A stretch of DNA of 64,000 bases. It comes from Bacteroidales bacterium. Lineage in GTDB: Bacteria > Bacteroidota > Bacteroidia > Bacteroidales > ML635J-15. The stretch lies in assembly GCA_017651185.1 (NCBI GenBank), contig JAGCDJ010000025.1:267986-331985 (forward strand). The letters run 5' to 3'. Below the pieces are notes generated by a model that ran no database searches, was not told the origin of the DNA, and saw only the letters and a program-made list of their open reading frames with translations. Below, piece after piece: positions 52,701 through 61,643 of this stretch; the first letter of the stretch is position 1; each line of letters opens with the position of its first letter. A program made the position numbers and the translations under genes.

Positions 52701-53992
52701 ATGTCAATAAAATCTACAGGAACACTCTTTCGCGCTTCTACTACGCCATCCAGACCTCGGGGGACAATTCCGGACTGCAAATGCTTTGCAACGAATATTC
52801 CAACAACTTCGTGAACGACGAGTTCATTTCGGGCAATATCTCATCTTCACAGGGATTGTCCACAAAGAGCGCAGGCAACAAGTTTACTTTGGGGCTCAGC
52901 AGGAACATAAGCACAAATACATCGTTTACATACTATCACAGCGGGTATGCTATATCTACCAATATGTTTTATCCTGCAACATCAAGCAGCGTGACAAAAG
53001 TTCCCAACATTACAGCCAACGACTGCGCCTCAACACTGTGCAACTACCTTCCGCCAATTAATCCGCCAATAAATCCTAAGTCCTCACCAGCCAGCGATGA
53101 CATCACTCTTTACGAATCGCTACAGCAGGAGTACGATTCGCGCCTTGCGGAATACGATGCAGCCGGCTACGGATTCCTGCTCGAGAACTTTGATGAAGAA
53201 GATGCAGACATAGTGGCGTTGGCAAGACTGAAGCAGGATACGCTAGTCTCAATCCGTCGCACAATGGCTGAAATTGCAAATCGTAACATCGATGCAATTT
53301 TGCAGGATACACTAATTTTCGACCGCGAGGCACTCAACGGATGGTACAACCGAATAAATACCCAGACAGCAAAATATTCGTTAGTAAATAGTTACTTCGA
53401 GGTTGGCGAATATGCACTTGCCCGTCAGGAACTGGCATCGATACCGCAGCGTTTTGCACTTACCACAGACGAACTTGCCGAGTACGACAATTTCTGCCAG
53501 TACGAGGCGTTGCGCGAATCAGTTTACTCATCGGGACGCAACTATGCACAACTAACAGAAGACGAGATTGCAGAATTGCAGACTATTGTAGAACGCAACA
53601 CTGGTGTTTCGTCGGCGTATGCAAATTCGGTGCTTTGCTTCTTCTATGGCATTTGCATGGATGAAGAAATAGACACAGACTATTATTTCAATATGGACGC
53701 ACCACTGAACAGCAAGAGAACAACTGCGGTTACCGAATCCGAAACTGAACAGTTTGCAATCTATGTCTATCCAAATCCAGCAAATGAGGAGTTAAACATT
53801 TTGCTAAACTCGCTTCCCGAAGGAAGGACAACGATTGAGTTCCACGATGTTACCGGTCGCTTGGTTCTTTCAGAGGAAATAAATTCTACAACCACAAGCA
53901 TAAACATTTCATCGCTCAAACAAGGCGTTTACATGTACCGCATCATAAATGGCGACAACATTATTGCTCGTGACAGGATTGTGAAAGAATAA
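49715..53992 (+). CDS. Mosaic S8 subtilisin-like protease with beta-helix-like region and T9SS sorting domain
   Basis: 1425 residues (MNKKVAIIIALILSMTGVYS signal peptide). Pro-region to about 230; subtilase domain with Asp252 (VAVIDDGVEDH), His292 (MHGQCCAG), Asn389 (ASSGNW) and Ser483 (FSGTSVSCSLVSG); the usual GTSMAxP is here GTSVSCS. From about residue 560 come an Ig-like segment, a long region resembling a right-handed beta-helix (INSNVSIAGDFTICDGSTV onward), a helical stretch, and a T9SS domain (YPNPANEELNIL ... RDRIVKE). The first 560 codons are strongly AT-rich with AGA/ATA codons; the rest matches the neighbours. Secreted to the surface. Confidence 0.9.
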   Translation: MNKKVAIIIALILSMTGVYSQNYFYSGGQQRYYTDDNKSIIVVVKDTTHYDGIVNNIQNRLNISLDSIMFGEEGNSIMVNSPIFGTLSFAKIIDTISVVNQDIEMISYSKSMVETGKRIWFTGEVFVKIAKNFTIQNIFSTISSYNIDTIINEYDNWYSIKCQSESDVIQMANSLYLSPYVEYSYPNFYSITKTCTTDPLYPLQFYLKSTGQMISEPCSGNEDGCTPDIDINVEPAWNITTGNGNVKVAVIDDGVEDHEDLKDANNVSRVLDGYTPSCLFGCNGHPLLSGMHGQCCAGIIAASHNNIGIAGVAPNSKIVPIRIMKPKYLFSEKNIAKAINKAWDDLGCDILSNSWDKEVYGDGIINAIENAITYGRNGKGCIIVASSGNWETSIYYRDSNGIIYFPYIQNATIIVGAITKWGYAPYYSRRGDKLSVVAPSSSYLYYNYDPYHSGNIRTIDREGIRGYDNNQNGNYWDCFSGTSVSCSLVSGIASLMLSVNPNLHYNEVVEIIETTSRKIHDINNPNGYYSYTISSDHPHGAWNNEVGYGLVNAHAAVMEAYFNEYTINGNTSVQSCSEPQYSLSNTNVPNGTSFYWETSDNLEIISAQGAPNITVRPIGYGTGWVRVNLIHENDTVKKIKNIMVTSGYSTYYNNYTTTTGPMTINSNVSIAGDFTICDGSTVTISSTAYCSPTARIIIRPGGKLIVNGGTLTNLCPGKMWDGIYVVGNKTQRQLAQYQGTLEVKNNSVIENAKCAIHNWDGSDSNTSGGIVKVTTGSVLRNNGVAAHFKEYTNTDVTGAQTNDESTFSRSSFVIDGYNLLSDNNLTFENFIRMQGTKGISISGCNMRDARTSPDANTKGIYAEGAGFTVTSYCNGAYNSSICACTGTETPTKFSRLGNGVNAVNGGTNYTFKVEKSVFDTCYRAIYVNAVNNYHVTQNDFDMNTYPTFPTNTSSSGLNSNFSSGFKVEANNFYANYATHPSILFDRGIYMSRSGSDVNKIYRNTLSRFYYAIQTSGDNSGLQMLCNEYSNNFVNDEFISGNISSSQGLSTKSAGNKFTLGLSRNISTNTSFTYYHSGYAISTNMFYPATSSSVTKVPNITANDCASTLCNYLPPINPPINPKSSPASDDITLYESLQQEYDSRLAEYDAAGYGFLLENFDEEDADIVALARLKQDTLVSIRRTMAEIANRNIDAILQDTLIFDREALNGWYNRINTQTAKYSLVNSYFEVGEYALARQELASIPQRFALTTDELAEYDNFCQYEALRESVYSSGRNYAQLTEDEIAELQTIVERNTGVSSAYANSVLCFFYGICMDEEIDTDYYFNMDAPLNSKRTTAVTESETEQFAIYVYPNPANEELNILLNSLPEGRTTIEFHDVTGRLVLSEEINSTTTSINISSLKQGVYMYRIINGDNIIARDRIVKE

Positions 53993-54260
53993 AGTTTTTC
54001 AGACGGCGGATGCGATTTTCGTGTCTGCCGTTTTAGCAACTAGAAACATAGAAACGGCGATAGCCATTGAAACGCGAAGCATTCAAACGGGCTTTAGCCA
54101 TCAAACCTAGAAACAAAAACGGAATCAGATTGACTGCGTCGAGCTAAAGGTTCTGAAACGAGTTCAGGATGACATTCCGTTTTTAGAAACAGCGCAGCGT
54201 CAAACGGGCTTTAGCCCATCAAACTGGCGAAGCCAAATTTTTTTTCCACATTTCGCAATT
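53993..54260. repeat. Intergenic region built of dispersed repeats
   Basis: No gene. Two copies of TCAAACGGGCTTTAGCC(C)ATCAAAC at 54083-54106 and 54200-54224, several AGAAAC words, and a GATGACATTCCG/GGTTCTGAAACGAGTTCAGG element between them. The same style of repeat occurs before prfA, after glyS and near 49080. Confidence 0.6.
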
Positions 54261-54266
54261 ATAATG

Positions 54267-54275
54267 TACCTTTGC
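54267..54275 (+). promoter_or_regulatory. Promoter -7 element of the gldFG operon
   Basis: TACCTTTGC is an exact match, 21 bases before the ATG at 54297. It lies inside the longer ORF that begins at 54264 and so decides the start. Confidence 0.7.
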
Positions 54276-54296
54276 AGTTTGTCTTATTTTACAAAA

Positions 54297-55028
54297 ATGT
54301 ACACATTGTTCTTAAAGGAAATAAAGGGCTTCTTCAGTTCGACTATCGGCTATCTGGTGATTGCCGTATTTCTGCTGATTGTGGGGCTGTTCGCTTGGGT
54401 TTTCCCAACAAATTTCAATATCTTTCAGGTGGGTGCGGCAAACATCGACACGCTGTTCCTGATTTCGCCGTGGGTGTTCCTCTTCCTCGTGCCTGCAATC
54501 ACGATGAATATGTTTGCCGATGAACTTCGCACCGGCAACATGGAACTTCTGCTCACCCGACCAATATCCGAATTCAAGATTGTGATGGCAAAGTACCTTG
54601 CCGCCGTGGTGCTGGTGCTTATTGCATTGTTACCCACGCTGTTGTTCCTCATTTCAGTACACAATTTGGCCGACCCAGTCGGAAATGTTGACTACGGTGC
54701 AATAGCAGGTTCGTACATCGGACTGTTTTTCCTCGGCGCGGTGTATGCCTCAATAGGTATTTTTGCAAGTTCGCTGTCGAAGAATGTGATTGTGTCCTTT
54801 CTGCTCGGAATAGTTTTCTGCTTCCTGTTCTACCTCGGTTTCGACCTTTTGTCGGACTTGGTTTCAACCGGAACGGGAACCGACTTTGTAAAATCGCTTG
54901 GCATAAACGACCATTACAGTTCAATCAGCCGTGGCGTTGTCGATTCGCGCGACATCGTTTATTTCCTCAGCGTGATAGCGGTTTTTGTATTCTTTTCTAA
55001 ACTCAGACTTGAAAGTCGCAAATGGTAG
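54297..55028 (+). CDS. gldF: GldF, ABC-2 type permease of the gliding-associated transporter
   Basis: 243 residues with six membrane segments of the ABC-2 permease type (MYTLFLKEIKGFFSSTIGYLV at the start; FADELRTGNMELLLTRPIS is the conserved cytoplasmic motif). GldA-GldF-GldG is an ABC transporter needed for gliding in Flavobacterium but widespread in non-gliding Bacteroidota, where its cargo is unknown. GldA is not adjacent. It precedes gldG by 12 bases. Confidence 0.9.
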   Translation: MYTLFLKEIKGFFSSTIGYLVIAVFLLIVGLFAWVFPTNFNIFQVGAANIDTLFLISPWVFLFLVPAITMNMFADELRTGNMELLLTRPISEFKIVMAKYLAAVVLVLIALLPTLLFLISVHNLADPVGNVDYGAIAGSYIGLFFLGAVYASIGIFASSLSKNVIVSFLLGIVFCFLFYLGFDLLSDLVSTGTGTDFVKSLGINDHYSSISRGVVDSRDIVYFLSVIAVFVFFSKLRLESRKW

Positions 55029-55040
55029 GAGGGTAAAGTC

Positions 55041-56858
55041 ATGACAAAAGAAATAGAAAACAAGAAATCATTTTCGCAGATGCGCCGTCAGAATCGCAAC
55101 CAGAACATATTTCAGGCAGTGCTGATTTTGGCATTGATAATTGTGCTGAACATTTTGTCGACACAGGTTTTCTTCCGTGCCGACCTAACAAAGGAAAAAC
55201 GTTTCTCCATATCCGACTTCTCAAAGCAGGTGCTCGATAGTATCGATGACGATGTTTACATTGAGATATTCCTCAAGGACAACGACTTGCCATCGGAACT
55301 TGTCCGTTATCAGCGCACCGTTGACGACTTTTTGAAGAATCTCTGCCGTTATTCAAACAACATCCGCTATGAGTTCAAGAATCCGTTTACCGAACATAGT
55401 GGCGAGGAGCAAGGTTTTGTGCAGAAATGGTTCGGCTTCCTTTCCGACGAGGAGGAAGTAGACCCGTTGGAGAAGAAGAAAATATTTGCCCAACTATACA
55501 ACAAAGGTCTGAATCCCACATACATAGTGCAGGAGGAAGGCATGGGCGGATCCGAAAAGATAATTTTTGCAGGAGCCTTGGTAAAGTATAAGGAAAAGGA
55601 TTTTCCTGTTAATCTGCTTACCAATAGCGTTTCGGGTAATACGCCTTATACAATGCTCAGTTCTACCGAGTTGGAGCGTGAGTTCGTTCATGCATTATGG
55701 ATGCTTTCGAGTCGCAAGGTTCACAAGGTTGCCTTCCTCGAAGGTCACGACGAACTTGACGAGAACCGCACTTATGATATAATGACTTCGTTGTCAAAGT
55801 ATTACCGCATAGAGCGCGTGAACATGAACGGAAGTCTAACTGCACTTGACGAGTATGGTTGCGTGGTGATTGCCAAGCCGCAGAAAAGGTTCAACGAGCG
55901 CGACAAGTACATTATCGACCAGTACATAATGAATGGCGGAAAGGTCATCTGGCTGGTCGAGTGGATGAACTTCGACATGGACAGCTTAAACACCAATCCA
56001 ACCGCAATGGCGTTGATGAACGACATCAACCTCAGCGACCAGCTTTTCAACTACGGCGTGCGAATCAATCCCGACTTGATTCAGGACTTGCGCTGCCTGC
56101 AGATTCCAGTGTGCGTCAACACCGTGGAGGGCAAGCCGCAGTTTGAACCAAAACCGTGGTACTATTTCCCGCTCATAGTTCCCGACACTTTGCTCGACCA
56201 TCAGCTTGTCAAGAATCTTGATGTTATGCGCACCTGCTTCGTCAGTTCAATAGATACAGTGGGCGAGGACCCGAAAGTGAGCAAAACCATATTGTTAAGG
56301 ACTTCTCAATATTCCAAGGCGTTGTCGCATCCGGTAGAGATAAGTTTAGACATACTTCGCGAAAAGCCCGAAATGCTGACATTCAACAAACCGAATATGC
56401 CCGTAGCGGTGCTGTTGGATGGCGAGTTCAAGTCGAATTTTGCCAACCGGCTTCCACCAGAACTGGCAGACAACAAGGACTTTAAGTTCAAGGATCGAAG
56501 CGTTAAAACTCAGATGATTGTCATTTCCGATGGCGACTTCATCCGCAACGAAATCAAGCGCATGGGCGACAAGGTGCAGCCATATCCGCTTGGATACGAC
56601 AAATACTACGATGCCCAATACACGCCCGGAAATACCCAGTTCATTGTAAACTGCGTTAACTACCTTTGTGCCGATGAGGGACTTATATCGTTGAGAATGA
56701 GAGAACTCAAGAGTCGTACGCTGAACACGGCAAAGGTAAGGGAAGAAAAGACGATGTGGATTTGCGTCAATATCATAGTGCCGGTACTTATAGTTCTGCT
56801 AATCGGTTTTACAATGATAGTGATGCGTAAGGTCAAATATTCTAAACGGAAAAAATAG
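55041..56858 (+). CDS. gldG: GldG, substrate-binding-like component of the gliding-associated transporter
   Basis: 605 residues. Membrane segment near 24-45, a large extracytoplasmic part with a DUF4350/GATase-like domain (VIAKPQKRFNERDKYIIDQY, GGKVIWLVEWMN) and a C-terminal membrane segment near 575-597 with a basic tail (KVKYSKRKK). The N-terminus with FFRADLTKEKRFSIS is the standard GldG/ABC-transporter auxiliary pattern. It partners with GldF in the inner membrane. Confidence 0.9.
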   Translation: MTKEIENKKSFSQMRRQNRNQNIFQAVLILALIIVLNILSTQVFFRADLTKEKRFSISDFSKQVLDSIDDDVYIEIFLKDNDLPSELVRYQRTVDDFLKNLCRYSNNIRYEFKNPFTEHSGEEQGFVQKWFGFLSDEEEVDPLEKKKIFAQLYNKGLNPTYIVQEEGMGGSEKIIFAGALVKYKEKDFPVNLLTNSVSGNTPYTMLSSTELEREFVHALWMLSSRKVHKVAFLEGHDELDENRTYDIMTSLSKYYRIERVNMNGSLTALDEYGCVVIAKPQKRFNERDKYIIDQYIMNGGKVIWLVEWMNFDMDSLNTNPTAMALMNDINLSDQLFNYGVRINPDLIQDLRCLQIPVCVNTVEGKPQFEPKPWYYFPLIVPDTLLDHQLVKNLDVMRTCFVSSIDTVGEDPKVSKTILLRTSQYSKALSHPVEISLDILREKPEMLTFNKPNMPVAVLLDGEFKSNFANRLPPELADNKDFKFKDRSVKTQMIVISDGDFIRNEIKRMGDKVQPYPLGYDKYYDAQYTPGNTQFIVNCVNYLCADEGLISLRMRELKSRTLNTAKVREEKTMWICVNIIVPVLIVLLIGFTMIVMRKVKYSKRKK

Positions 56859-56864
56859 AACGAC

Positions 56865-57908
56865 ATGAAAAAAACAAACTTATTGCTTCTTATTGTAATT
56901 GTAATCCTTATAGGAGTTTCGATAGCAATATATTTTGTAAGGAACTACGATTCTCAGAGCACATTACGCGACTTTGCCGTTGAGGACACTGCTTCGATAA
57001 ACAAGATATTTCTTGCCAATAAGAGCGGTTCGGCAGTTACACTAGAACGTGCTGGCAATCATTGGACTGTGAACAAGCAATACACTGCCCGTCGCGATTT
57101 CATAAATAATCTGCTAACTACTATAAAGAAGATTGAAGTCAGTTCGCCGGTATCGTCGGCAAAAATGGACAGGGTAATGAAAGACCTTGCCGTTCAAGGC
57201 ATAAAGGTGGAAATATATCAGGATGATGATCTTGTGAAAACATATTATGTTGGTGGCGTGACAGAGGATAATAATGGAGCATACATGATTCTTGAGAATT
57301 CCGATACGCCGTTCATCTTGTCGAGGCCTGGATTTACTGGTTATCTCACGGTGCACTATTTGCCTGAATTGTCGGAATGGCGCGAACGCATTGCCTTCAA
57401 CTACAGCATCGAGGACATTGCAAAGGTATATGTTGAATATCCCGACAAGAGCGAATCGTTCATTGCCGAGCGTCTAGGCGAAAACAACTATAATCTCAAG
57501 AACATTGATGGCAGTAGTATTGATGTTCCGTTTGACACTTTGCGTGTAAAGGAATTTGTAAGTCGCATAAAGTTTGTCGGATTCGAGACATATATACTCG
57601 ACAGTTTGCAGGCACAAAAACGCGACAGTTTGCAAAAGACCGAAATGCTTGCATCGTTTACAATCGAGGACAACACAGGCACAAAGAGCAAACTAGTAAC
57701 TTATCGCCGACCAAACACAACGGGACTTTTTGACCCGCAGGGCAATATTTTCGAGTACGATGTCGACAATCTGTACGGAATCATTAATACAGGCGAAGTT
57801 GTAATTCTCCAATACCCCATTATTGACCCGATAACATTCTATAAGTCCGATTTCTTTGGACAGAACCATCACGAAGCCACAAGGTTCAAGGAAGTTCAAA
57901 CTCCGTGA
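56865..57908 (+). CDS. DUF4340 domain-containing protein
   Basis: 347 residues. One N-terminal membrane segment (LLLLIVIVILIGVSIAIYF), then an extracytoplasmic domain with the repeated DUF4340 pattern (DTASINKIFLANKSGSAVTLER, HWTVNKQYTARRDFINNLLTT). In many bacteria DUF4340 proteins lie next to GldG-like genes and probably act in the same ABC transporter complex. It starts 6 bases after gldG, completing a three-gene operon. Confidence 0.85.
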   Translation: MKKTNLLLLIVIVILIGVSIAIYFVRNYDSQSTLRDFAVEDTASINKIFLANKSGSAVTLERAGNHWTVNKQYTARRDFINNLLTTIKKIEVSSPVSSAKMDRVMKDLAVQGIKVEIYQDDDLVKTYYVGGVTEDNNGAYMILENSDTPFILSRPGFTGYLTVHYLPELSEWRERIAFNYSIEDIAKVYVEYPDKSESFIAERLGENNYNLKNIDGSSIDVPFDTLRVKEFVSRIKFVGFETYILDSLQAQKRDSLQKTEMLASFTIEDNTGTKSKLVTYRRPNTTGLFDPQGNIFEYDVDNLYGIINTGEVVILQYPIIDPITFYKSDFFGQNHHEATRFKEVQTP

Positions 57909-57947
57909 TTTTGTAAAACTTGGTGATTTCCATTAATATATTTTTTC

Positions 57948-57977
57948 TTGACTCACTAAAAAAAATATTAGTTTTGC
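57948..57977 (+). promoter_or_regulatory. Promoter of the small barrel gene, nearly leaderless
   Basis: TTG at 57948-57950, 18 bases, TAGTTTTGC at 57969-57977. The ATG follows only three bases later (57981), so the mRNA probably starts at or next to the start codon. Confidence 0.65.
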
Positions 57978-57980
57978 AAA

Positions 57981-58739
57981 ATGATGAAAAAGTTTTTGAC
58001 ATTATCATTTGCCTTGGTGCTGTTTTCTATGTCGGCATTTGCACAGATTAAGGACGAGTGCATAAATGTTTGGCAGTGCGAAATAAACTATGCCTACCAG
58101 TTTTCGCTTACCGACATGAGGGCAACCTATGGTAAGAATCCATCGACAATGGGACTTGGTCTTTCGTTCAAGACAAAGCACAACGTGATTTTCGGATTCG
58201 AAGGCAGTTATCTCTGGGGCGGATATACCGACAATGGTGTTCCTATTCTAAGGAATATAATGACGGAGTCGGGTAATATTATCAATTCTTACGGTGAATA
58301 CGGTACCGTGCTTATGACTCAATCTGGATTTTATGTAGGCGTTAAGACTGGATATGTTATTGCCTTTAGTAAACCAAATCCCAATTCGGGTATAGTGCTG
58401 AATATTGGCGCAGGTCTGCTTGAACACCATATTCGCATTGAAAACCGTTCGAACAACACTCCGCCAGTGCTTGGCGACTACAAAAAGGGTTACGATGGTT
58501 TGCGAAACGGCATTGCTTTGCGTGGTTTCTTGGGTTACCAGTTCCTGAGTAGCAAAAAGTTGGTGAATTTCTATGCCGGTGTGGAATATACTTTTGCTTG
58601 GACAAAATCACGCCGAAACTACGACTTCAACCTGCGTGGCAAGGATAATACCCAGTATCACGATTCTATGATTGGAATACGCGTGGGCTGGATTTTGCCG
58701 GTTTATCGTCACGCACCAGAAGAATACTATTACTATTAG
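57981..58739 (+). CDS. Small outer-membrane beta-barrel protein
   Basis: 252 residues (or 251 from the second ATG; the gene begins ATGATGAAA). Signal peptide ends near AFAQ. The mature part is beta-rich with alternating strands (SKTKHNVIFGFEGSYLWGG-like, GIVLNIGAGLLEHHI, VNFYAGVEYTFAW) and ends in an acidic tyrosine tract EEYYYY. It looks like a small porin-type barrel. No function recognised; it is followed 2 bases later by waaA and may be co-transcribed with waaA and lnt. Confidence 0.75.
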   Translation: MMKKFLTLSFALVLFSMSAFAQIKDECINVWQCEINYAYQFSLTDMRATYGKNPSTMGLGLSFKTKHNVIFGFEGSYLWGGYTDNGVPILRNIMTESGNIINSYGEYGTVLMTQSGFYVGVKTGYVIAFSKPNPNSGIVLNIGAGLLEHHIRIENRSNNTPPVLGDYKKGYDGLRNGIALRGFLGYQFLSSKKLVNFYAGVEYTFAWTKSRRNYDFNLRGKDNTQYHDSMIGIRVGWILPVYRHAPEEYYYY

Positions 58740-58741
58740 CG

Positions 58742-59977
58742 ATGAAATTCTTCTATTTCCTTTGTATCCGTGCTTATTTTCTTGCTGTTAGATTGGCTGC
58801 TCCGTTCAATCGCAAGGCAAAACTTATGGTGTCGGGGAGAAAGGACTGGGAGAAAAATCTGCGAGAAAAAGTTGAACCTGGACAAAAATATGTCTGGTTT
58901 CATGCGGCTTCGCTTGGCGAATTTGAGCAAGGCCGTCCGCTGATAGAACGCTATAAGGCAGAAGGTAAGAAAATTGTGCTAACTTTTTTCAGTCCAAGCG
59001 GTTACGAAGTGCGCAAAAACTATGACAAAGCCGATATTGTATGCTACCTTCCCTTCGACAGCAAGCGTAATGCACGGAAATTCATCGACATAATTAATCC
59101 AGAATTTGTCGTTTTCGTGAAATATGAGTTCTGGTACTGCTTCATACGCGAACTGGCACGAAGAAAAATAAATACTTACCTCATTTCGGGAATCTTCCGC
59201 AGCGGACAGATATTTTTCCGTCCTTGGGGAAAATTCTACCGTAAGGTCCTTACCGATTTTGCTTGGATGTTTGTACAGGACGAAAATTCCAAGAATCTCC
59301 TTGAATCAGCAGGAGTGAAGAATATTTCGGTTTGCGGAGATACACGTATCGACCGCGTGTATCAGATTTCGCATGAGGAGTACGAAAATGAATTTCTGCG
59401 TGAATTTTCACAGTCGGGAGATGTCATTGTTTGCGGTAGCACCTGGCCACCCGATGAGAAGATTATTTCACAATATGTAAACTCGCACGATGGACTTAAG
59501 GCGGTTCTTGTGCCGCATGAGATTCACGAGGAGCATCTTTGTGCAATAGAAAAAATGCTTGACAAGCCGTTTGTACGTCTCTCTAAATGCGAAACTGCCG
59601 ATGCATCGGATGCATCGCAACTTTCGTACATAATTGTCGATTCGATGGGAATGTTGTCGAAGATATACCGTTATGGAAAACTGGCGTATGTCGGTGGCGG
59701 TTTTGGTGTAGGAATACACAATACGCTCGAGGCTGTAGTTTACGGATTGCCAGTGATTTTCGGTCCAAATTATCGCAAGTTCAAAGAAGCGTTTGATTTG
59801 ATAGGTTGCGGAGCTGGGTTTTCAATTTCATCGTATGAAGAGTTTGAAAATGTTGTCGAAAAACTTCTTTCCGATGAGGTGAAATATGCCGAATCGTGCT
59901 CGCAGGCAAATGCATACGTGGAAAAGTCGGTTGGCGTTTCCGAGTTCATTTACAACAAGATAAAGGAATTGCAATGA
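58742..59977 (+). CDS. waaA: WaaA (KdtA), Kdo transferase of lipid A synthesis
   Basis: 411 residues. An N-terminal membrane anchor (FFYFLCIRAYFLAVRLAAP), then the acceptor-binding domain (WFHAASLGEFEQGRPL with the catalytic Glu in LGE), NPEFVVFVKYEFWYCF, ISGIFRSGQIFFRPWG, and the donor domain (GGGFGVGIHNTLEAVVYGLP, FGPNYRKF). This is the family that adds Kdo from CMP-Kdo to lipid IVA at the inner membrane. Length is normal. It overlaps lnt by 4 bases (ATGA). Confidence 0.95.
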   Translation: MKFFYFLCIRAYFLAVRLAAPFNRKAKLMVSGRKDWEKNLREKVEPGQKYVWFHAASLGEFEQGRPLIERYKAEGKKIVLTFFSPSGYEVRKNYDKADIVCYLPFDSKRNARKFIDIINPEFVVFVKYEFWYCFIRELARRKINTYLISGIFRSGQIFFRPWGKFYRKVLTDFAWMFVQDENSKNLLESAGVKNISVCGDTRIDRVYQISHEEYENEFLREFSQSGDVIVCGSTWPPDEKIISQYVNSHDGLKAVLVPHEIHEEHLCAIEKMLDKPFVRLSKCETADASDASQLSYIIVDSMGMLSKIYRYGKLAYVGGGFGVGIHNTLEAVVYGLPVIFGPNYRKFKEAFDLIGCGAGFSISSYEEFENVVEKLLSDEVKYAESCSQANAYVEKSVGVSEFIYNKIKELQ

Positions 59978-61611
59978 AAAGGATAAATGTTGCATTAAGG
60001 TTTGGTTTGTGCGTTTTGTCGGCACTTTTGCTTAGTGCTGGCTGGTTCAATCTGCATTTGCCGTGGCTTGTGCTTGTTGGCTTTGTGCCGATGCTTATTC
60101 TTATGCAGAATATCATAAACGAGAACGGCAAGCATGGCGGAGCAAAGTATTTCGGCTATTCCTACCTTATTTTTGTACTTTGGAACCTCGTCACAACTTG
60201 GTGGGTTTACTTTGCAAGTCCGGCCGGCGTGTTTATGGCAGTGCTTGCATCTTCGCTGCTTATGGCATTGACAATGAGGGTTGTATATGCATTATGGAAA
60301 CGTGGTGGCGAAAAGGTCGGACTTATTGCATTCGTCAGTTGCTATGTTGCTTTCGAATATCTGTTTATGAACAGCGAGATTGCTTGGCCGTGGCTGGTGC
60401 TTGGCAACTCGTTTGCCAACGATGTGATGTTTGTGCAGTGGTACGAAATTACTGGACATCTGGGCGGCTCGGCTTGGATTCTTACTGCCAATGCTCTGTT
60501 GTACAAAATGCTGACGGTTAGGTTGAAAAAAGAAAGGATGACCTTGTCGCTTGCACTTTCGACAACCTTGCTCATTTTTGTCCCGATAATTTCTTCCGTC
60601 ATCCGCTACTATACATACACTGAAAGGGAAAATCCGCAGAATGTTGTTGTAATTCAGCCGAATATCGACCCGTGGGGCGAAAAGTTTGACGAGAACACCT
60701 TCGGTTCGCAGATAGAAAATATACTCGACATTGCTTCAACTTACGGCAATGCTGAGACCGATTATTTTGTAGCCCCAGAAACAGCTCTGAACAATACAAT
60801 TCAGGAAGACCACATGCAGGGAAATTCATCGCTTGTGGCTGTACGCAAGTTTATGCAGGACTATCCGAATGGCAAGTTTGTTGTTGGTGCGACCACATTC
60901 AAGGTTTACTACCACAAGTTTGGTGACAAGGCCTACGATGGTTCTTCCATTACCGAAACCGCCCGCGAAATAGGCGAAAACGACCACTACGACATCTACA
61001 ATGTCTCGATGCAAGTCGATTCTGGTCCCTATGTGCAAATTTACCGCAAGAGCAAGCTGGTTCCCGGGGCAGAAATACTTCCGTACATCCGCGTTTTCGG
61101 CTTCCTCAGCGACCTTATGACCGACCTTGGAGGAATGAGTGGCAGCCACGGATGTCAGGAGCATCCGACAGCATTTACTAATGATGTAAGCGGTGTAAAG
61201 GTCGGTGTGCCTGTGTGCTACGAATCGGCATTTGGCGAACATTGCGGTGGCTTTGTAGAGGATGGCGCACAGATGATTTTTGTCATTACCAACGATGGTT
61301 GGTGGCGCGACACTCCTGGTTATCGCCAGCATTGCAGTTTCTCGCGCTTGCGTGCAGTTGAGACGCGCCGTAGCATTGCGCGTAGTGCCAATACAGGCAT
61401 CAGTTGCATAATCAATCAGCGCGGCGATGTTGTGGAATCGCTTGGCTGGTGGGAGCGTGGCGGCATTGCTGCAACTATAAACGCCAATGACAAGGTAACT
61501 TTCTACTCCAAGTACGGTGACTATATTGCGCGTATGTGTTGCGTAGTGTCGGCGATACTCGTTCTGATGCAGATAGTGGCGGGGATAAGGAAAAGGGTGA
61601 AGAAGGAATAA
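59974..61611 (+). CDS. lnt: Lnt, apolipoprotein N-acyltransferase
   Basis: 545 residues. Six to seven membrane segments in the first 210 residues, then a nitrilase-fold domain with Glu269 (APETALNN), Lys361 (RKSKLVPGAE) and Cys415 (GVPVCYES), the catalytic triad. The ending with TNDGWWRDTPGYRQH is also diagnostic. It attaches the third acyl chain to lipoproteins in the inner membrane. An in-frame start 26 codons upstream lies inside waaA and is rejected in favour of the ATGA overlap. Confidence 0.95.
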   Translation: MKRINVALRFGLCVLSALLLSAGWFNLHLPWLVLVGFVPMLILMQNIINENGKHGGAKYFGYSYLIFVLWNLVTTWWVYFASPAGVFMAVLASSLLMALTMRVVYALWKRGGEKVGLIAFVSCYVAFEYLFMNSEIAWPWLVLGNSFANDVMFVQWYEITGHLGGSAWILTANALLYKMLTVRLKKERMTLSLALSTTLLIFVPIISSVIRYYTYTERENPQNVVVIQPNIDPWGEKFDENTFGSQIENILDIASTYGNAETDYFVAPETALNNTIQEDHMQGNSSLVAVRKFMQDYPNGKFVVGATTFKVYYHKFGDKAYDGSSITETAREIGENDHYDIYNVSMQVDSGPYVQIYRKSKLVPGAEILPYIRVFGFLSDLMTDLGGMSGSHGCQEHPTAFTNDVSGVKVGVPVCYESAFGEHCGGFVEDGAQMIFVITNDGWWRDTPGYRQHCSFSRLRAVETRRSIARSANTGISCIINQRGDVVESLGWWERGGIAATINANDKVTFYSKYGDYIARMCCVVSAILVLMQIVAGIRKRVKKE

Positions 61612-61643
61612 GGCGACTGTCTGCAGAACATATTGTTTCTGGA

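Noticed and set aside
54264..54296. Longer GldF start at 54264
   Set aside because: It would begin upstream of the promoter TACCTTTGC at 54267-54275.
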